Assembly: GCA_944338165.1 (NCBI GenBank)
Contig: CALVLN010000001.1
Location: 62,001-126,000 of the forward strand
Source: an uncultured Clostridia bacterium
Lineage (GTDB): Bacteria; Bacillota; Clostridia; Christensenellales; Borkfalkiaceae
Direction of reading: 5' to 3'
Length of the DNA: 64,000 nucleotides
Shown: piece after piece, positions 57,366-64,000 of the stretch
Numbering within the stretch: the stretch's first letter is position 1
Layout: the number at the start of each line of letters is the position of its first letter
Notes under the pieces: generated by a model
The model's input: the letters and a program-made list of their open reading frames with translations, nothing else
What the model was told of the DNA's origin: nothing
Database searches by the model: none
Program-made: the position numbers and the translations under genes

Positions 57366-58247
57366 TTATTCAATCTGACTTTTTCGATATTCCATAGCCG
57401 TCTGCCGATAATATTTACGGAATGTACGGCAAAAATATCCCGCATCCGAAAATCCCGTCTCATAAGCAACGTTGGTAACGGTTTTATTTGTATTAGCAAG
57501 AAGGTCGGCAGCGCGCTTCAATCGATATTGGATGAGATATGCGACAGGCGATAGATGAATGCTTTGCCGGAAAAGTAGCAAAGCGCTGCTTTCACTGATA
57601 TGAACGCAGCCTGCTATCTCTTTTAACGTGATTTGCCTGTTATAATTTGCGTGAATAAACTGCATCATCACCTGTAATTGCGCCCTGCGGCCTTTGTCGC
57701 CCGACATATGCTCGCGATGAGTTTCCGAGTGTATAAATAATCGCTGCCACAATTCGAGAAGATGAGAAACGACCTGCATTTCGCTGTTTCCTTTTTCCGT
57801 TAAACGGAAAATATGCAAAAGTCGCTGCAAAATCTCCCGCTGCCACTCGACAGAAGGAGAAAACCTAATGAACGAGACAGCACTCTCTATAACGGGTGCA
57901 AAATACTTTTGATAGATCCTGCCGGTCTTTGTGCCAAGCAATTCGGGGGAAAAGACGATGTTGGGAACGCAAACGCTTTCCGTGGCTTCGTAGCGATGCA
58001 GAACGCCGCTGTTTACAAACAGTCCGCAGCCCTGCGACAAAATAAACTGCTCTGTCCCGACAAAGCAAGTGATGCTTCCTTTTTCGGCATACACAAACTC
58101 AACTTCCGGATGCCAATGCCAATCGATGCGGTGAAGATCAAACTCCCAAACATCCTCCCGATAAAAACGCAACGGAAACTCCGCTTTACCATGGCAAACC
58201 TGTTCTAAAAAGCATTCGTCTTTCCGAGTCTTGCATAAACTGTCCAT
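57366..58247 (-). CDS. AraC-family regulator (islet)
   Basis: A 293-residue regulator with an N-terminal cupin (DWHWHPEVEFVYAEKGSITCFVG near residues 43-65) and a C-terminal double helix-turn-helix (ITLKEIAGCVHISESSALLLFR, VTNVAYETGFSDAGYFCRTFRKYY). Start at MDSLCKTRKDE, preceded by AAGGGGAAG. It is divergent from the DUF1349 gene and likely controls it through the GCGATATA repeats between them. Base composition is clearly more AT rich than the core genes, suggesting transfer. Confidence 0.9.
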   Translation of the reverse strand: MDSLCKTRKDECFLEQVCHGKAEFPLRFYREDVWEFDLHRIDWHWHPEVEFVYAEKGSITCFVGTEQFILSQGCGLFVNSGVLHRYEATESVCVPNIVFSPELLGTKTGRIYQKYFAPVIESAVSFIRFSPSVEWQREILQRLLHIFRLTEKGNSEMQVVSHLLELWQRLFIHSETHREHMSGDKGRRAQLQVMMQFIHANYNRQITLKEIAGCVHISESSALLLFRQSIHLSPVAYLIQYRLKRAADLLANTNKTVTNVAYETGFSDAGYFCRTFRKYYRQTAMEYRKSQIE

Positions 58248-58261
58248 TGCACTTCCCCTTT

Positions 58262-58322
58262 GCGATATAATATCATAACTCAGCGATATATTGCAATTAA
58301 ATGTGGAGGCATATGTGATATA
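58262..58322. promoter_or_regulatory. Direct repeats and promoter between the islet regulator and the DUF1349 gene
   Basis: GCGATATA occurs at 58262-58269 and 58283-58290, exactly 21 bp apart, with a near copy GTGATATA at 58315-58322 overlapping a plus-strand -10 TATAAT (58319-58324). AraC-type proteins commonly bind half-sites spaced by 21 bp. No good -35 is seen, which fits activator dependence. Confidence 0.6.
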
Positions 58323-58354
58323 ATTATATAAAAACCATATCGGAGAAAAATACA

Positions 58355-58942
58355 ATGCAATTCAGATGGATGAATGAAAGCAGACTTACGGAAAGCCAAA
58401 ACAAGATCGAACTGTATGCCCCTGCACATACAGATTTCTTTTGCAGCAGCGAAAGCGCCGGAGCGGAAGGCATCACGCCGGTATCGCTCTGCAATGCGCC
58501 TTACTATTACACGGAACTCAAAGGCGATTTTGTCTTGAAAGTGAAAGTTTCGCATGATTTTGTTTCCACATACGACGCGGCGGTCGTGATGATCATGAAA
58601 GATATGACCTGCTGGGCGAAATCCTGCTTTGAAAAGACGGACTTTGATACGCATGCGGTCGTGAGCGTCGTCACGAACGGCGAATCGGATGATGCCAACG
58701 GCTGCAATATCGAAGGCAATACCGTATGGCTGCAGGCAGTGCGCATGGGAAATGCTTTTGCGTTCCATTACTCATTAGACGGCGAACATTTTTACATGAC
58801 GCGTTATTTCCATTTGCCGGTGGGCGATACGGTCAAAGTCGGACTTGTTGCGCAGTCTCCGCAGGGCGAAGGCGGCATAAGGATTTTCGAAAACCTCACC
58901 ATTGAACACAAGACAGTCAAAAATATCCGTGCGGGGAAATGA
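58355..58942 (+). CDS. DUF1349 (concanavalin-like) protein
   Basis: A 195-residue soluble beta-sandwich protein of the DUF1349 type. DFFCSSESAG, LKGDFVLKVKVSHDF near residue 55, DAAVVMIMKDMTCWAKSCFE near 74 and GEGGIRIFENLTIE at the end match the family pattern. Such domains bind or process sugars and occur beside GH43 enzymes; some act alone. There is no signal peptide. Likely the target of the divergent AraC regulator. Confidence 0.82.
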   Translation: MQFRWMNESRLTESQNKIELYAPAHTDFFCSSESAGAEGITPVSLCNAPYYYTELKGDFVLKVKVSHDFVSTYDAAVVMIMKDMTCWAKSCFEKTDFDTHAVVSVVTNGESDDANGCNIEGNTVWLQAVRMGNAFAFHYSLDGEHFYMTRYFHLPVGDTVKVGLVAQSPQGEGGIRIFENLTIEHKTVKNIRAGK

Positions 58943-58949
58943 AAATGAC

Positions 58950-59166
58950 AGATTGGAAAAAAGCCTGCGGGACTGCCGCAAAACGACCGCGCCCGAATTG
59001 GGAGAAAGAAGACTCGTTGCGAAACGGCTGTTTCGAGCATATAACAAGACAACGGAAGAAGACATCGAGCACGGCATCATAACCGATGTGACCAAAGAAC
59101 GCCTGCAAGAGCCGGAAGCAACGCGCCGCTTAGAGTTGATCCTGGATCACGCAGGCGCGCCGCCAA
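58950..59166 (+). other. Possible gene remnant at the islet right end
   Basis: Plus-strand reading gives protein-like pieces in two frames (MTDWKKACGTAAKRPRPNW then, shifted, LVAKRLFRAYNKTTEEDI and VTKERLQEPEATRRLELI). This looks like a decayed gene interrupted by a frameshift and cut by the right repeat. I cannot name the family. Confidence 0.3.
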
Positions 59167-59197
59167 AGGCGCAAATCTCGTCGCCTCAACCAAAAAG

Positions 59198-59228
59198 AAA
59201 GGCACTCTTTGGGAGTGCCTTTCTTTTT
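59198..59228. terminator. Terminator at the islet right boundary
   Basis: AAAGGCACTC / GAGTGCCTTT perfect 10-bp stem with a 5-nt loop and T-runs on both strands. It closes the convergent membrane-protein gene and was probably the original tRNA terminator. Confidence 0.85.
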
Positions 59229-59244
59229 GCATTGCAGCGATCCG

Positions 59245-60213
59245 TCAGTTCGGCAAGCCCTGTCCGCCGCCCGCTTCCCCATGGCTGCGCATCCCGAAAG
59301 AGGCTTTCCTTTGCCGCCGGACCATATCGATGACGACGACCACGATGCCGAGCACGGTAAACACGATCGACATTGCAAAATCCGCCCAAAACGCCCTGAA
59401 GATCTCCTCTTCCGTCCGCATCAGGAAGAACAGCATCTCAAGGGGATCTCCCAATATGCCCGCCTCCTGCATGGCCGAACCGACCATGGACAAATAGCTT
59501 AAGAAAAAAGCCAGCAGCGAACAGATCAGCACGGTGACAGAAACGATCACGATCTTGATCTTATCGTTTTTTCCGCCGAAGCGGGAATACAAAAATCCCC
59601 CCAGCAGCGCCCCCAGAAGCGACGAGATCGAAGCGAGATATCCGACCTGAAACAGCAGATAAAAGATACTCATGCCGACAAACCCGCCGATGAGCGCACC
59701 CAAAAAACCGCGAAGATAATTGTTGGGGCGGCTCTCCTCCACGGCCTCCGCCGAACGGATCTGGGAAAGTTTCTCCTGAAAGCATGCCTCGTGCGCGTAA
59801 TAGAAGATCCCGTTGTCTTCCACGAACGCGCGTTCTTCCATCTCCTGCCCGCAATACGGGCAGACGTCCTCCGCGATCCCCTGCTGCCTGAGATACTCCG
59901 TAACCGTTTGCAGGATGACGCGCACCTTCTTTAACGAACTCCCCGCGGTCATATTCAAAAGCATACAGTACACCCCGCTGCTCGCCAGGAAAACGGACTG
60001 CAAACGCAGCGACTTCTTTTGTGTAATGTTCAGCCAATCGAGGATCTCCGCCGTTTTGTCGCCGAGATTGACGTGAAACCCGACGATAACGGACGTGGAA
60101 AATTTACTCCCGAAACGGACGCTTACCTGATAGCCGTTGAATCGGCCGTACATGTCGTCGTGATGCGTCGACAGTTGATTTTCCGCCGCAAATTTTTTGA
60201 TCTTTTGATTCAT
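59245..60213 (-). CDS. Zinc-ribbon membrane protein, unknown function
   Basis: A 322-residue protein. The N-terminal 120 residues form a soluble mixed domain, CPYCGQEM and HEACFQ (residues about 117-150) make a likely zinc site, and four hydrophobic segments follow (near 170-195, 198-215, 222-245 and 280-300). The tail is polar. Start at MNQKIKKFA with GGGGAGAAAG ahead. I do not recognise the family. Confidence 0.78.
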   Translation of the reverse strand: MNQKIKKFAAENQLSTHHDDMYGRFNGYQVSVRFGSKFSTSVIVGFHVNLGDKTAEILDWLNITQKKSLRLQSVFLASSGVYCMLLNMTAGSSLKKVRVILQTVTEYLRQQGIAEDVCPYCGQEMEERAFVEDNGIFYYAHEACFQEKLSQIRSAEAVEESRPNNYLRGFLGALIGGFVGMSIFYLLFQVGYLASISSLLGALLGGFLYSRFGGKNDKIKIVIVSVTVLICSLLAFFLSYLSMVGSAMQEAGILGDPLEMLFFLMRTEEEIFRAFWADFAMSIVFTVLGIVVVVIDMVRRQRKASFGMRSHGEAGGGQGLPN

Positions 60214-60249
60214 CTCTTTCTCCCCTTGTTTTTCCCGCACCTTATGTTA

Positions 60250-60446
60250 TCACAGCCCGTCTCCCCTGTCAAGACCTTCCGTACAAAATGTCCGGTCAAA
60301 CGCTGCCGCCTGCAGCAATGCCTCCATCGTCTCCCGCAGCTCTTTCTTCTTCCGTCTCGCTTCCCCGCTCGTCTTTCCCCCTTTCGCCCTTTTTCTCTCG
60401 CTTCGCTCTCGCTTCTTACGGGGATCAGGTTCTCCTCGTTCGGCAC
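60250..60446 (-). pseudogene. Frameshifted small KGG-type (phage/plasmid-like) protein gene
   Basis: Reading starts at GTG (60446, with GAGGTG ahead) as PNEENLIPVRSESEAREKG and then loses frame at a run of five C at 60377-60381. In the next frame it resumes KTSGEARRKKKELRETMEAL. Joined, this is the familiar small protein with a SEAR...GRKGG...SGEARRKKK pattern found in phages and mobile elements. One missing G in the run explains the break; a sequencing error is possible. The rest of 60214-60541 shows no gene. Confidence 0.65.
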
Positions 60447-60470
60447 TTCCGTCACCTCTTTTTGTGCATG

Positions 60471-60505
60471 AAAAAAGCGCCTCGGCATCCTCGCCTTGAC
60501 GCTTT
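60471..60505 (-). terminator. Terminator of the Cys-rich protein gene
   Basis: AAGCG..GGC and GCC..CGCTT pair with mismatches, followed by six T on the minus strand; 37 nt after the stop at 60542. Confidence 0.6.
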
Positions 60506-60541
60506 ATGTTTTTTGTTAAGTTGGTTTATATCGGTAATATT

Positions 60542-60754
60542 TTACCCCTTCGGCAAAGGATCTCCCCAGATGTTCATTCCCTTTTTGACAAGTTCTTTCG
60601 CCTGTCTGATGGTAACAGGGTTGGCGGAATCTTTTTCATCCAACCCAAGTTCATTCTCATATCCCAAAAAAGTCCAATCACATTTCGGACAATCGTCAAA
60701 TGAACCGCCTTCAAATTCCGTCCCGCAAATCGGACATGTTACTTTACTGTTCAT
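60542..60754 (-). CDS. Small Cys-rich zinc-ribbon protein, possible immunity protein
   Basis: A 70-residue protein with CPICG (residue 7) and CPKCDW (residue 22) followed by an acidic part. It resembles the CPCC-type Cys-rich proteins that often follow toxin genes and are predicted to be immunity proteins. It overlaps the upstream toxin-like gene by 11 nt, so the two are co-translated. A generic zinc ribbon is the alternative. Confidence 0.6.
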   Translation of the reverse strand: MNSKVTCPICGTEFEGGSFDDCPKCDWTFLGYENELGLDEKDSANPVTIRQAKELVKKGMNIWGDPLPKG

Positions 60755-61202
60755 CTAATGCATCTTGCCTCCTTATACGTTCAAATTCCTTTGTGGTACG
60801 TTTTAAAAACGTGTGTATCACGCCATTACTTGAAACAGCCATAAGGTGCGTTTTCTCTTCATAGCGATAAAATTTATTTCTTGCTTTGCTGTAATACAAT
60901 TTCCCCTTATCGCTGTTGAAAAACGCAACCGCAGCTTTTTCATACTCCTGCATGCTTTTGAATCCCATCTCTTGGGCGTGGCGCCGATGGTGCTTCGTTT
61001 CCAGCCGATTGAACCCTGTTGCAGGTTCATGCCGCCTCTGCGGCGGAACGTCCGCTTCTAAGTCGTCCGAATAGATGCCGACGGCTTTGCGCAGTTTTTC
61101 GCCCTCCGACGCGCCTTTCAGCCCCGCATATACCTGCTCGGGCGTCAGACCCGTCCCGCACTTCAACGTTTCTATTGTAGCATACTTTTCTCCCGCTGTC
61201 AA
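60744..61202 (-). CDS. BECR-fold-like toxin tip (orphan polymorphic toxin C-terminus)
   Basis: Up to 152 residues. The C-terminal part reads KHHRRHAQEMGFKSMQEYEK (residues about 71-90), FRY-EE region, then AVSSNGVIHTFLKRT (about 119-133). This matches by eye the KH..HG.EFGFKS.EEY...Y.Y...FAV...NGVI.TF.K pattern of BECR-type RNase toxin tips. No trafficking domain is attached and no signal peptide is present. The first codons coincide with a promoter-like TTGACA-17-TACAAT (61174-61202), so the real start is uncertain and may lie downstream (no good candidate seen). Likely a displaced toxin end. Confidence 0.55.
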   Translation of the reverse strand: MTAGEKYATIETLKCGTGLTPEQVYAGLKGASEGEKLRKAVGIYSDDLEADVPPQRRHEPATGFNRLETKHHRRHAQEMGFKSMQEYEKAAVAFFNSDKGKLYYSKARNKFYRYEEKTHLMAVSSNGVIHTFLKRTTKEFERIRRQDALDEQ

Positions 61203-61223
61203 TGGCGGAAAGGCGGCACGCCC

Positions 61224-61500
61224 TCATACAGGCAGGGTCACCGTGAATACCGACCCTTCCCCGGGGCGGCTGCGGACGGAGATCTCGCCGCCGCATAAGG
61301 TCAGGATACGCTTGACGAGCGCCAGCCCCAAACCGTTCCCATCCGTTGCGTGCGACGCGTCTTCCTGATAAAATTTTTCAAAAATATGCGGCAGCGCTTC
61401 TGCGCCGATCCCGCAGCCGTGATCTTCGATCTGCACGGCGATCTTTCCCTCTTCCGCGCGCATCGCGACGCGCACGCAGGCGGAAACGGGGAGCGACCTT
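61224..61500 (-). pseudogene. Truncated histidine kinase (ATPase end only)
   Basis: Only the last 90 residues of a sensor kinase remain: a beta strand, the G1 box QIEDHGCGIG, an F box PHIFEKFYQED, the G2 box GNGLGLALVKRIL and the usual end GEGSVFTVTLP. The sensor, His box and N box are missing. The frame continues upstream into sequence antisense to the protease gene, which marks the break near 61500. Confidence 0.8.
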
Positions 61501-61581
61501 TCGCTTGCCGCGTTCATCGAGCAATACCTGCAGCTGAACGCAGACCACACGGCAGCCGTCAGCGAGAGCCTGCTCTCCTGC

Positions 61582-62691
61582 GTGGCGGTCTATGCGGAAT
61601 TCGTGGAGACGCAGACGATAAGCGGAGGCGGCTTTTTCCCCGGGGGAATGGGCGGCATTTCCACCTCTCAGATCGTTCAGAGCGCAGGCTCCGGCGTGAT
61701 CTACGAGATCGACGACGATTGCGTTTACATCGTGACCAACTATCACGTCGTCTACAACGCCGCGGCAGACACGGATAAAAACGGCGGCTCCGCGATCGGG
61801 CGTGAGATCTACTGCTATCTCTACGGCAGCGAAGCGACGCCCGTCCTCTCCGGGTACGACGAAAACGGATATTATGAATACGACTACGGAAGCAGCTCGA
61901 TCGCATGCGAATACGTCGGCGGCTCGCTCGAAGCGGATATCGCCGTCCTGCGGGCGGAGAAAGACGACGTGCTTGCCGTCAACGGATCCGTACGCGCCGT
62001 CGACCTTGCCGAAGGATACAGCGTGGGCGAAACGGTCTACGCCATCGGCAACGCGGAAGGCGAAGGCATCAGCGCGACGAAAGGCATCGTCAGCGTGGAC
62101 AACGAATCCATCACGCTGGACATCGACGAGGACGGCGAAGCGGAAAGCTACCGCTCCATCCGCTTTGACGCATCCATCTATCACGGCAATTCGGGCGGCG
62201 GGCTCTTCAATGCGCGGGGCGAGCTCATCGGCATCACGAACGCAGGCATCGAGGGCTATGAGAGCGTATGCTATGCCATCCCTCTCTCCATCGCCGAAGG
62301 GACGGCGGAAAACATCCTTTATCACTACCGCGACGACGATGAAACGACGAACGGCGTCTATAAGATCAAGCTCGGCGTCACCGTCTCGGGCGAGAATGCG
62401 GCGTATGCCATGGGCGAGGACGGTTACGGCAGGATCCGCGAAGAAGTCCGCGTCGCCGCCGTGACGGAGGGCTCGCTCGCGGCGGACATGGGCCTTGCCG
62501 CGGGCGACAGGATCACGGCGCTCGTCATAAACGGCGCGAAAACGGAGATCTTGCGCACCTTTGACATCGGCGATCTGCTCCTTACCCTGCAGCCGGGAGA
62601 CAGCCTGCAGATCGCTTACGAGCGGGACGGAACGGAAACTCTCACCGGGTCCCTCACGCTGACGCAGGATCTTTTCCTGCAGGCGGAATAA
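61582..62691 (+). CDS. HtrA-like serine protease with PDZ domain, probably 5'-truncated
   Basis: A trypsin-fold protease: catalytic His in VTNYHVVYN (residue about 54), Asp in EADIAVLRA (about 117) and Ser in YHGNSGGGLF (about 202), followed by a PDZ domain (AAVTEGSLAADMGLAAGDRI near 293). Members are normally anchored or secreted, but here no signal peptide or TM segment precedes the protease. In-frame coding-like sequence extends back (FIEQYLQLN...AVSESLLSC) to about 61505, where it meets the broken kinase gene without a start codon or promoter. GTG at 61582 is only the first usable codon. Confidence 0.75.
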   Translation: MAVYAEFVETQTISGGGFFPGGMGGISTSQIVQSAGSGVIYEIDDDCVYIVTNYHVVYNAAADTDKNGGSAIGREIYCYLYGSEATPVLSGYDENGYYEYDYGSSSIACEYVGGSLEADIAVLRAEKDDVLAVNGSVRAVDLAEGYSVGETVYAIGNAEGEGISATKGIVSVDNESITLDIDEDGEAESYRSIRFDASIYHGNSGGGLFNARGELIGITNAGIEGYESVCYAIPLSIAEGTAENILYHYRDDDETTNGVYKIKLGVTVSGENAAYAMGEDGYGRIREEVRVAAVTEGSLAADMGLAAGDRITALVINGAKTEILRTFDIGDLLLTLQPGDSLQIAYERDGTETLTGSLTLTQDLFLQAE

Positions 62692-62730
62692 AATAAGCGG
62701 GGCGCACATCGGCGCCCCGCTTATTTTATT
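62687..62730. terminator. Strong bidirectional terminator between protease and trpB
   Basis: A 19-bp perfect inverted repeat, AATAAAATAAGCGGGGCGC and its complement, with a 6-nt loop; it overlaps the protease stop codon and serves the convergent trpB gene too. Confidence 0.95.
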
Positions 62731-62745
62731 CCGTGCGCCTTGCCG

Positions 62746-64000
62746 TCAGTCTGCAGCAGGTACGCGCGGGATCGAGGCAAATCCCCGTTCAAGTTCCTCT
62801 TCCGTGGGAGAAGAATCGGACATGGTGCCGTCGTTGTATTGCTTATAGGCCGTCATGTCAAAGTACCCGGTGCCCGTAAGCCCGAAGAGGATCCGCTTTT
62901 TCTTGCCCGTGCGCTTGCAGGCGAGCGCCTCGTCCATCGCCGCACAGATGGCGTGCGCCGATTCGGGCGCGGGGAGGATCCCCTCGCAGCGGGCAAACGC
63001 GACCGCAGCATCGAAGACGCGCTTCTGCTCCACCGCAACGGCGCGCAGATATCCGTCTGCATACAGCTGCGAGATGACGGGGCTCATGCCGTGATAGCGC
63101 AGACCGCCGGAATGGGTCGGCGAGGGCATAAACCCGCAGCCGAGCGTATACATTTTGGCGAGCGGCGTCATCTGTGCCGAATCGCAGTAATCATAGGCGT
63201 ATTTTCCGCGCGTCAGCGACGGGCAGCTCGCGGGTTCCACGCCGACAAATTCAATGTCGTTCCTGCCCATGAGCTTTTCGCCCATAAACGGCGCGATCAA
63301 TCCGCCGAAGTTGCTGCCGCCGCCCATGCACCCGATCACCATGTCCACGTCGACGCCGTATTTTTCCAGTGCCGCCTTGGCTTCCAGACCGATGACCGAC
63401 TGATGCAGCAGGACGTGATCGAGCACGGATCCCAGCACGTAGCGGCAGGACTCGCGGTTTTGCGCCGTCTCCACCGCCTCGGCAATGGCGCAGCCGAGCG
63501 ACCCGCCCGTGCCGGGAAACGCCTTCAAGATCCGCCGCCCCGCCTCCGTGGTATCGGAAGGCGACGGGATGACGTTGGCCCCGTACGTGCGCATGACCTC
63601 CTTGCGGAAGGGTTTTTGCTCGTAGGAGACCTTCACCATGAACACGTCGAGCTTGAGCCCGAAAAATGCCGCAGCCATGGCAAGCGCCGTCCCCCACTGT
63701 CCGGCGCCCGTCTCCGTGGTGACGCCGGCAAGCCCCTGTTTTTTCGCGTAATACGCCTGCGCCGCCGCCGAATTCAGCTTATGCGAGCCGGACGTATTGT
63801 TGCCCTCAAACTTATAATAGATCTCCGCGGGCGTATCCAGCATGCGCTCGAGGAAATAAGCGCGCACGAGCGGCGACGGGCGGAACATCCTGTAAAAAGA
63901 TAAGATCTCTTCGGGGATGGCGATGCGTTCGTCCGTCTCATTGAGCTCCTGGTCGACGCATTCGGAACAGAATACCCGTTCCAACGCTTCGCGCGGGCAA
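62746..64000 (-). CDS. trpB: Tryptophan synthase beta chain, TrpB2 type (5' end off the edge)
   Basis: At least 417 residues of a PLP enzyme. The PLP lysine is in NTSGSHKLNSA, the substrate loop in ETGAGQWGTALAMA, and the phosphate loop in GCMGGGSNFGG. The sequence RPSPLVRAYFLERML and the SYEQKPFRKEVMRTYGA region are typical of the longer TrpB2 branch rather than TrpB1. Reading is open to the right edge (..REALERVF), so the true start is outside. No trpA is seen; TrpB2 is often encoded alone and may salvage indole with serine. Confidence 0.9.
   Translation of the reverse strand, partial: CPREALERVFCSECVDQELNETDERIAIPEEILSFYRMFRPSPLVRAYFLERMLDTPAEIYYKFEGNNTSGSHKLNSAAAQAYYAKKQGLAGVTTETGAGQWGTALAMAAAFFGLKLDVFMVKVSYEQKPFRKEVMRTYGANVIPSPSDTTEAGRRILKAFPGTGGSLGCAIAEAVETAQNRESCRYVLGSVLDHVLLHQSVIGLEAKAALEKYGVDVDMVIGCMGGGSNFGGLIAPFMGEKLMGRNDIEFVGVEPASCPSLTRGKYAYDYCDSAQMTPLAKMYTLGCGFMPSPTHSGGLRYHGMSPVISQLYADGYLRAVAVEQKRVFDAAVAFARCEGILPAPESAHAICAAMDEALACKRTGKKKRILFGLTGTGYFDMTAYKQYNDGTMSDSSPTEEELERGFASIPRVPAAD

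Larger units (their letters stand above)
57329..59205. mobile_element. Islet bounded by 34-bp direct repeats of the tRNA-Pro 3' end
   Basis: The left repeat (57329-57362) and right repeat (59172-59205) match in 33 of 34 bases, starting CAAATCTCGTCGCCTC and ending AAGAAAGGCAC. At the right end this is followed by the other arm of a terminator (GAGTGCCTTTCTTTTT); at the left end that arm is missing. So a segment was inserted into a tRNA 3' end plus terminator. It carries an AraC regulator, a DUF1349 protein and a short remnant, but no integrase or transposase. Confidence 0.7.

Noticed and set aside
57363..59171. Integrase or transposase inside the islet
   Set aside because: All frames were read; only an AraC regulator, a DUF1349 protein and a short remnant are coding-like.
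61174..61202. True promoter for the toxin-like gene
   Set aside because: TTGACA-17-TACAAT is a good match, but it lies inside the first codons of the frame and no start codon with a ribosome site follows, so it is noted rather than listed as a promoter.
62746..64000. Classical TrpB1 within a trp operon
   Set aside because: The length and motifs fit TrpB2, and no trpA or other trp genes are next to it within the window.

Overview
The window reads as the chromosome of a GC-rich, low-GC-phylum-type bacterium: an endospore-forming member of the Firmicutes (Clostridia), probably an uncultured gut-type lineage. The evidence is the conserved Firmicutes block yicC-rpoZ-priA-def-fmt-rsmB-rlmN-rpe-thiN-spoVM plus rpmB/asp23/fakA/recG, zinc-type L28, lipoprotein-rich ABC transporters, and many sigma-A promoters with 17-bp spacing. 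The spoVM candidate implies sporulation. Finer placement is a guess.

Layout. 1-5 kb: a purine salvage operon (xpt, BMP-family lipoprotein, ABC ATPase and two permeases, the last cut by the left edge). 5.1-6.9 kb: a degenerate GH51-like protein. 7-15.5 kb: a complete phosphate regulon, transcribed pstS, pstC-pstA (one fused gene), pstB, phoU, then a Na/Pi symporter, response regulator and histidine kinase. Both promoters carry TTTACA-like hexamers in 11-bp phase. PstS is the surprise: its two lobes are encoded in reversed order, i.e. it appears circularly permuted. 15.6-16 kb: tRNA-Arg and a cluster of perfect DnaA boxes. 16-18.4 kb: a small flavin electron-transfer module (NusG-II protein, ApbE, FMN-binding lipoprotein). 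18.5-27.5 kb: bioY, metK, a radical SAM protein, an ABC-F ATPase, tadA, an M14 peptidase, rlmH, a CPBP protease and a two-subunit fumarase. 27.6-31.9 kb: tRNA-Ala, a hydrolase/kinase pair, an AraC regulator and tmRNA.

31.9-50.2 kb is the housekeeping core: recG, fakA and asp23; divergent rpmB; then the long operon from yicC down to spoVM and a dipeptidase; then pcrA-ligA. 50.2-56.9 kb holds rpsU, phosphoglucomutase with two membrane proteins, ribokinase and an anion permease.

57-62.7 kb is accessory and partly decayed. tRNA-Pro(CGG) is followed by two partial copies of its 3' end. The outer pair bounds a 1.9-kb AT-richer islet (AraC regulator plus DUF1349 protein, no integrase). Beyond it lie a membrane protein, a frameshifted KGG-type small gene, an orphan BECR-like toxin tip with a Cys-rich putative immunity protein, and a head-to-head junction of a truncated histidine kinase and a truncated HtrA-like protease. 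The right edge cuts a TrpB2-type tryptophan synthase gene.

My best candidates for something new are the permuted PstS working with a fused PstCA permease, the DnaA-box cluster away from dnaA, the spoVM small gene, three apparently leaderless genes, and the tRNA-Pro islet.
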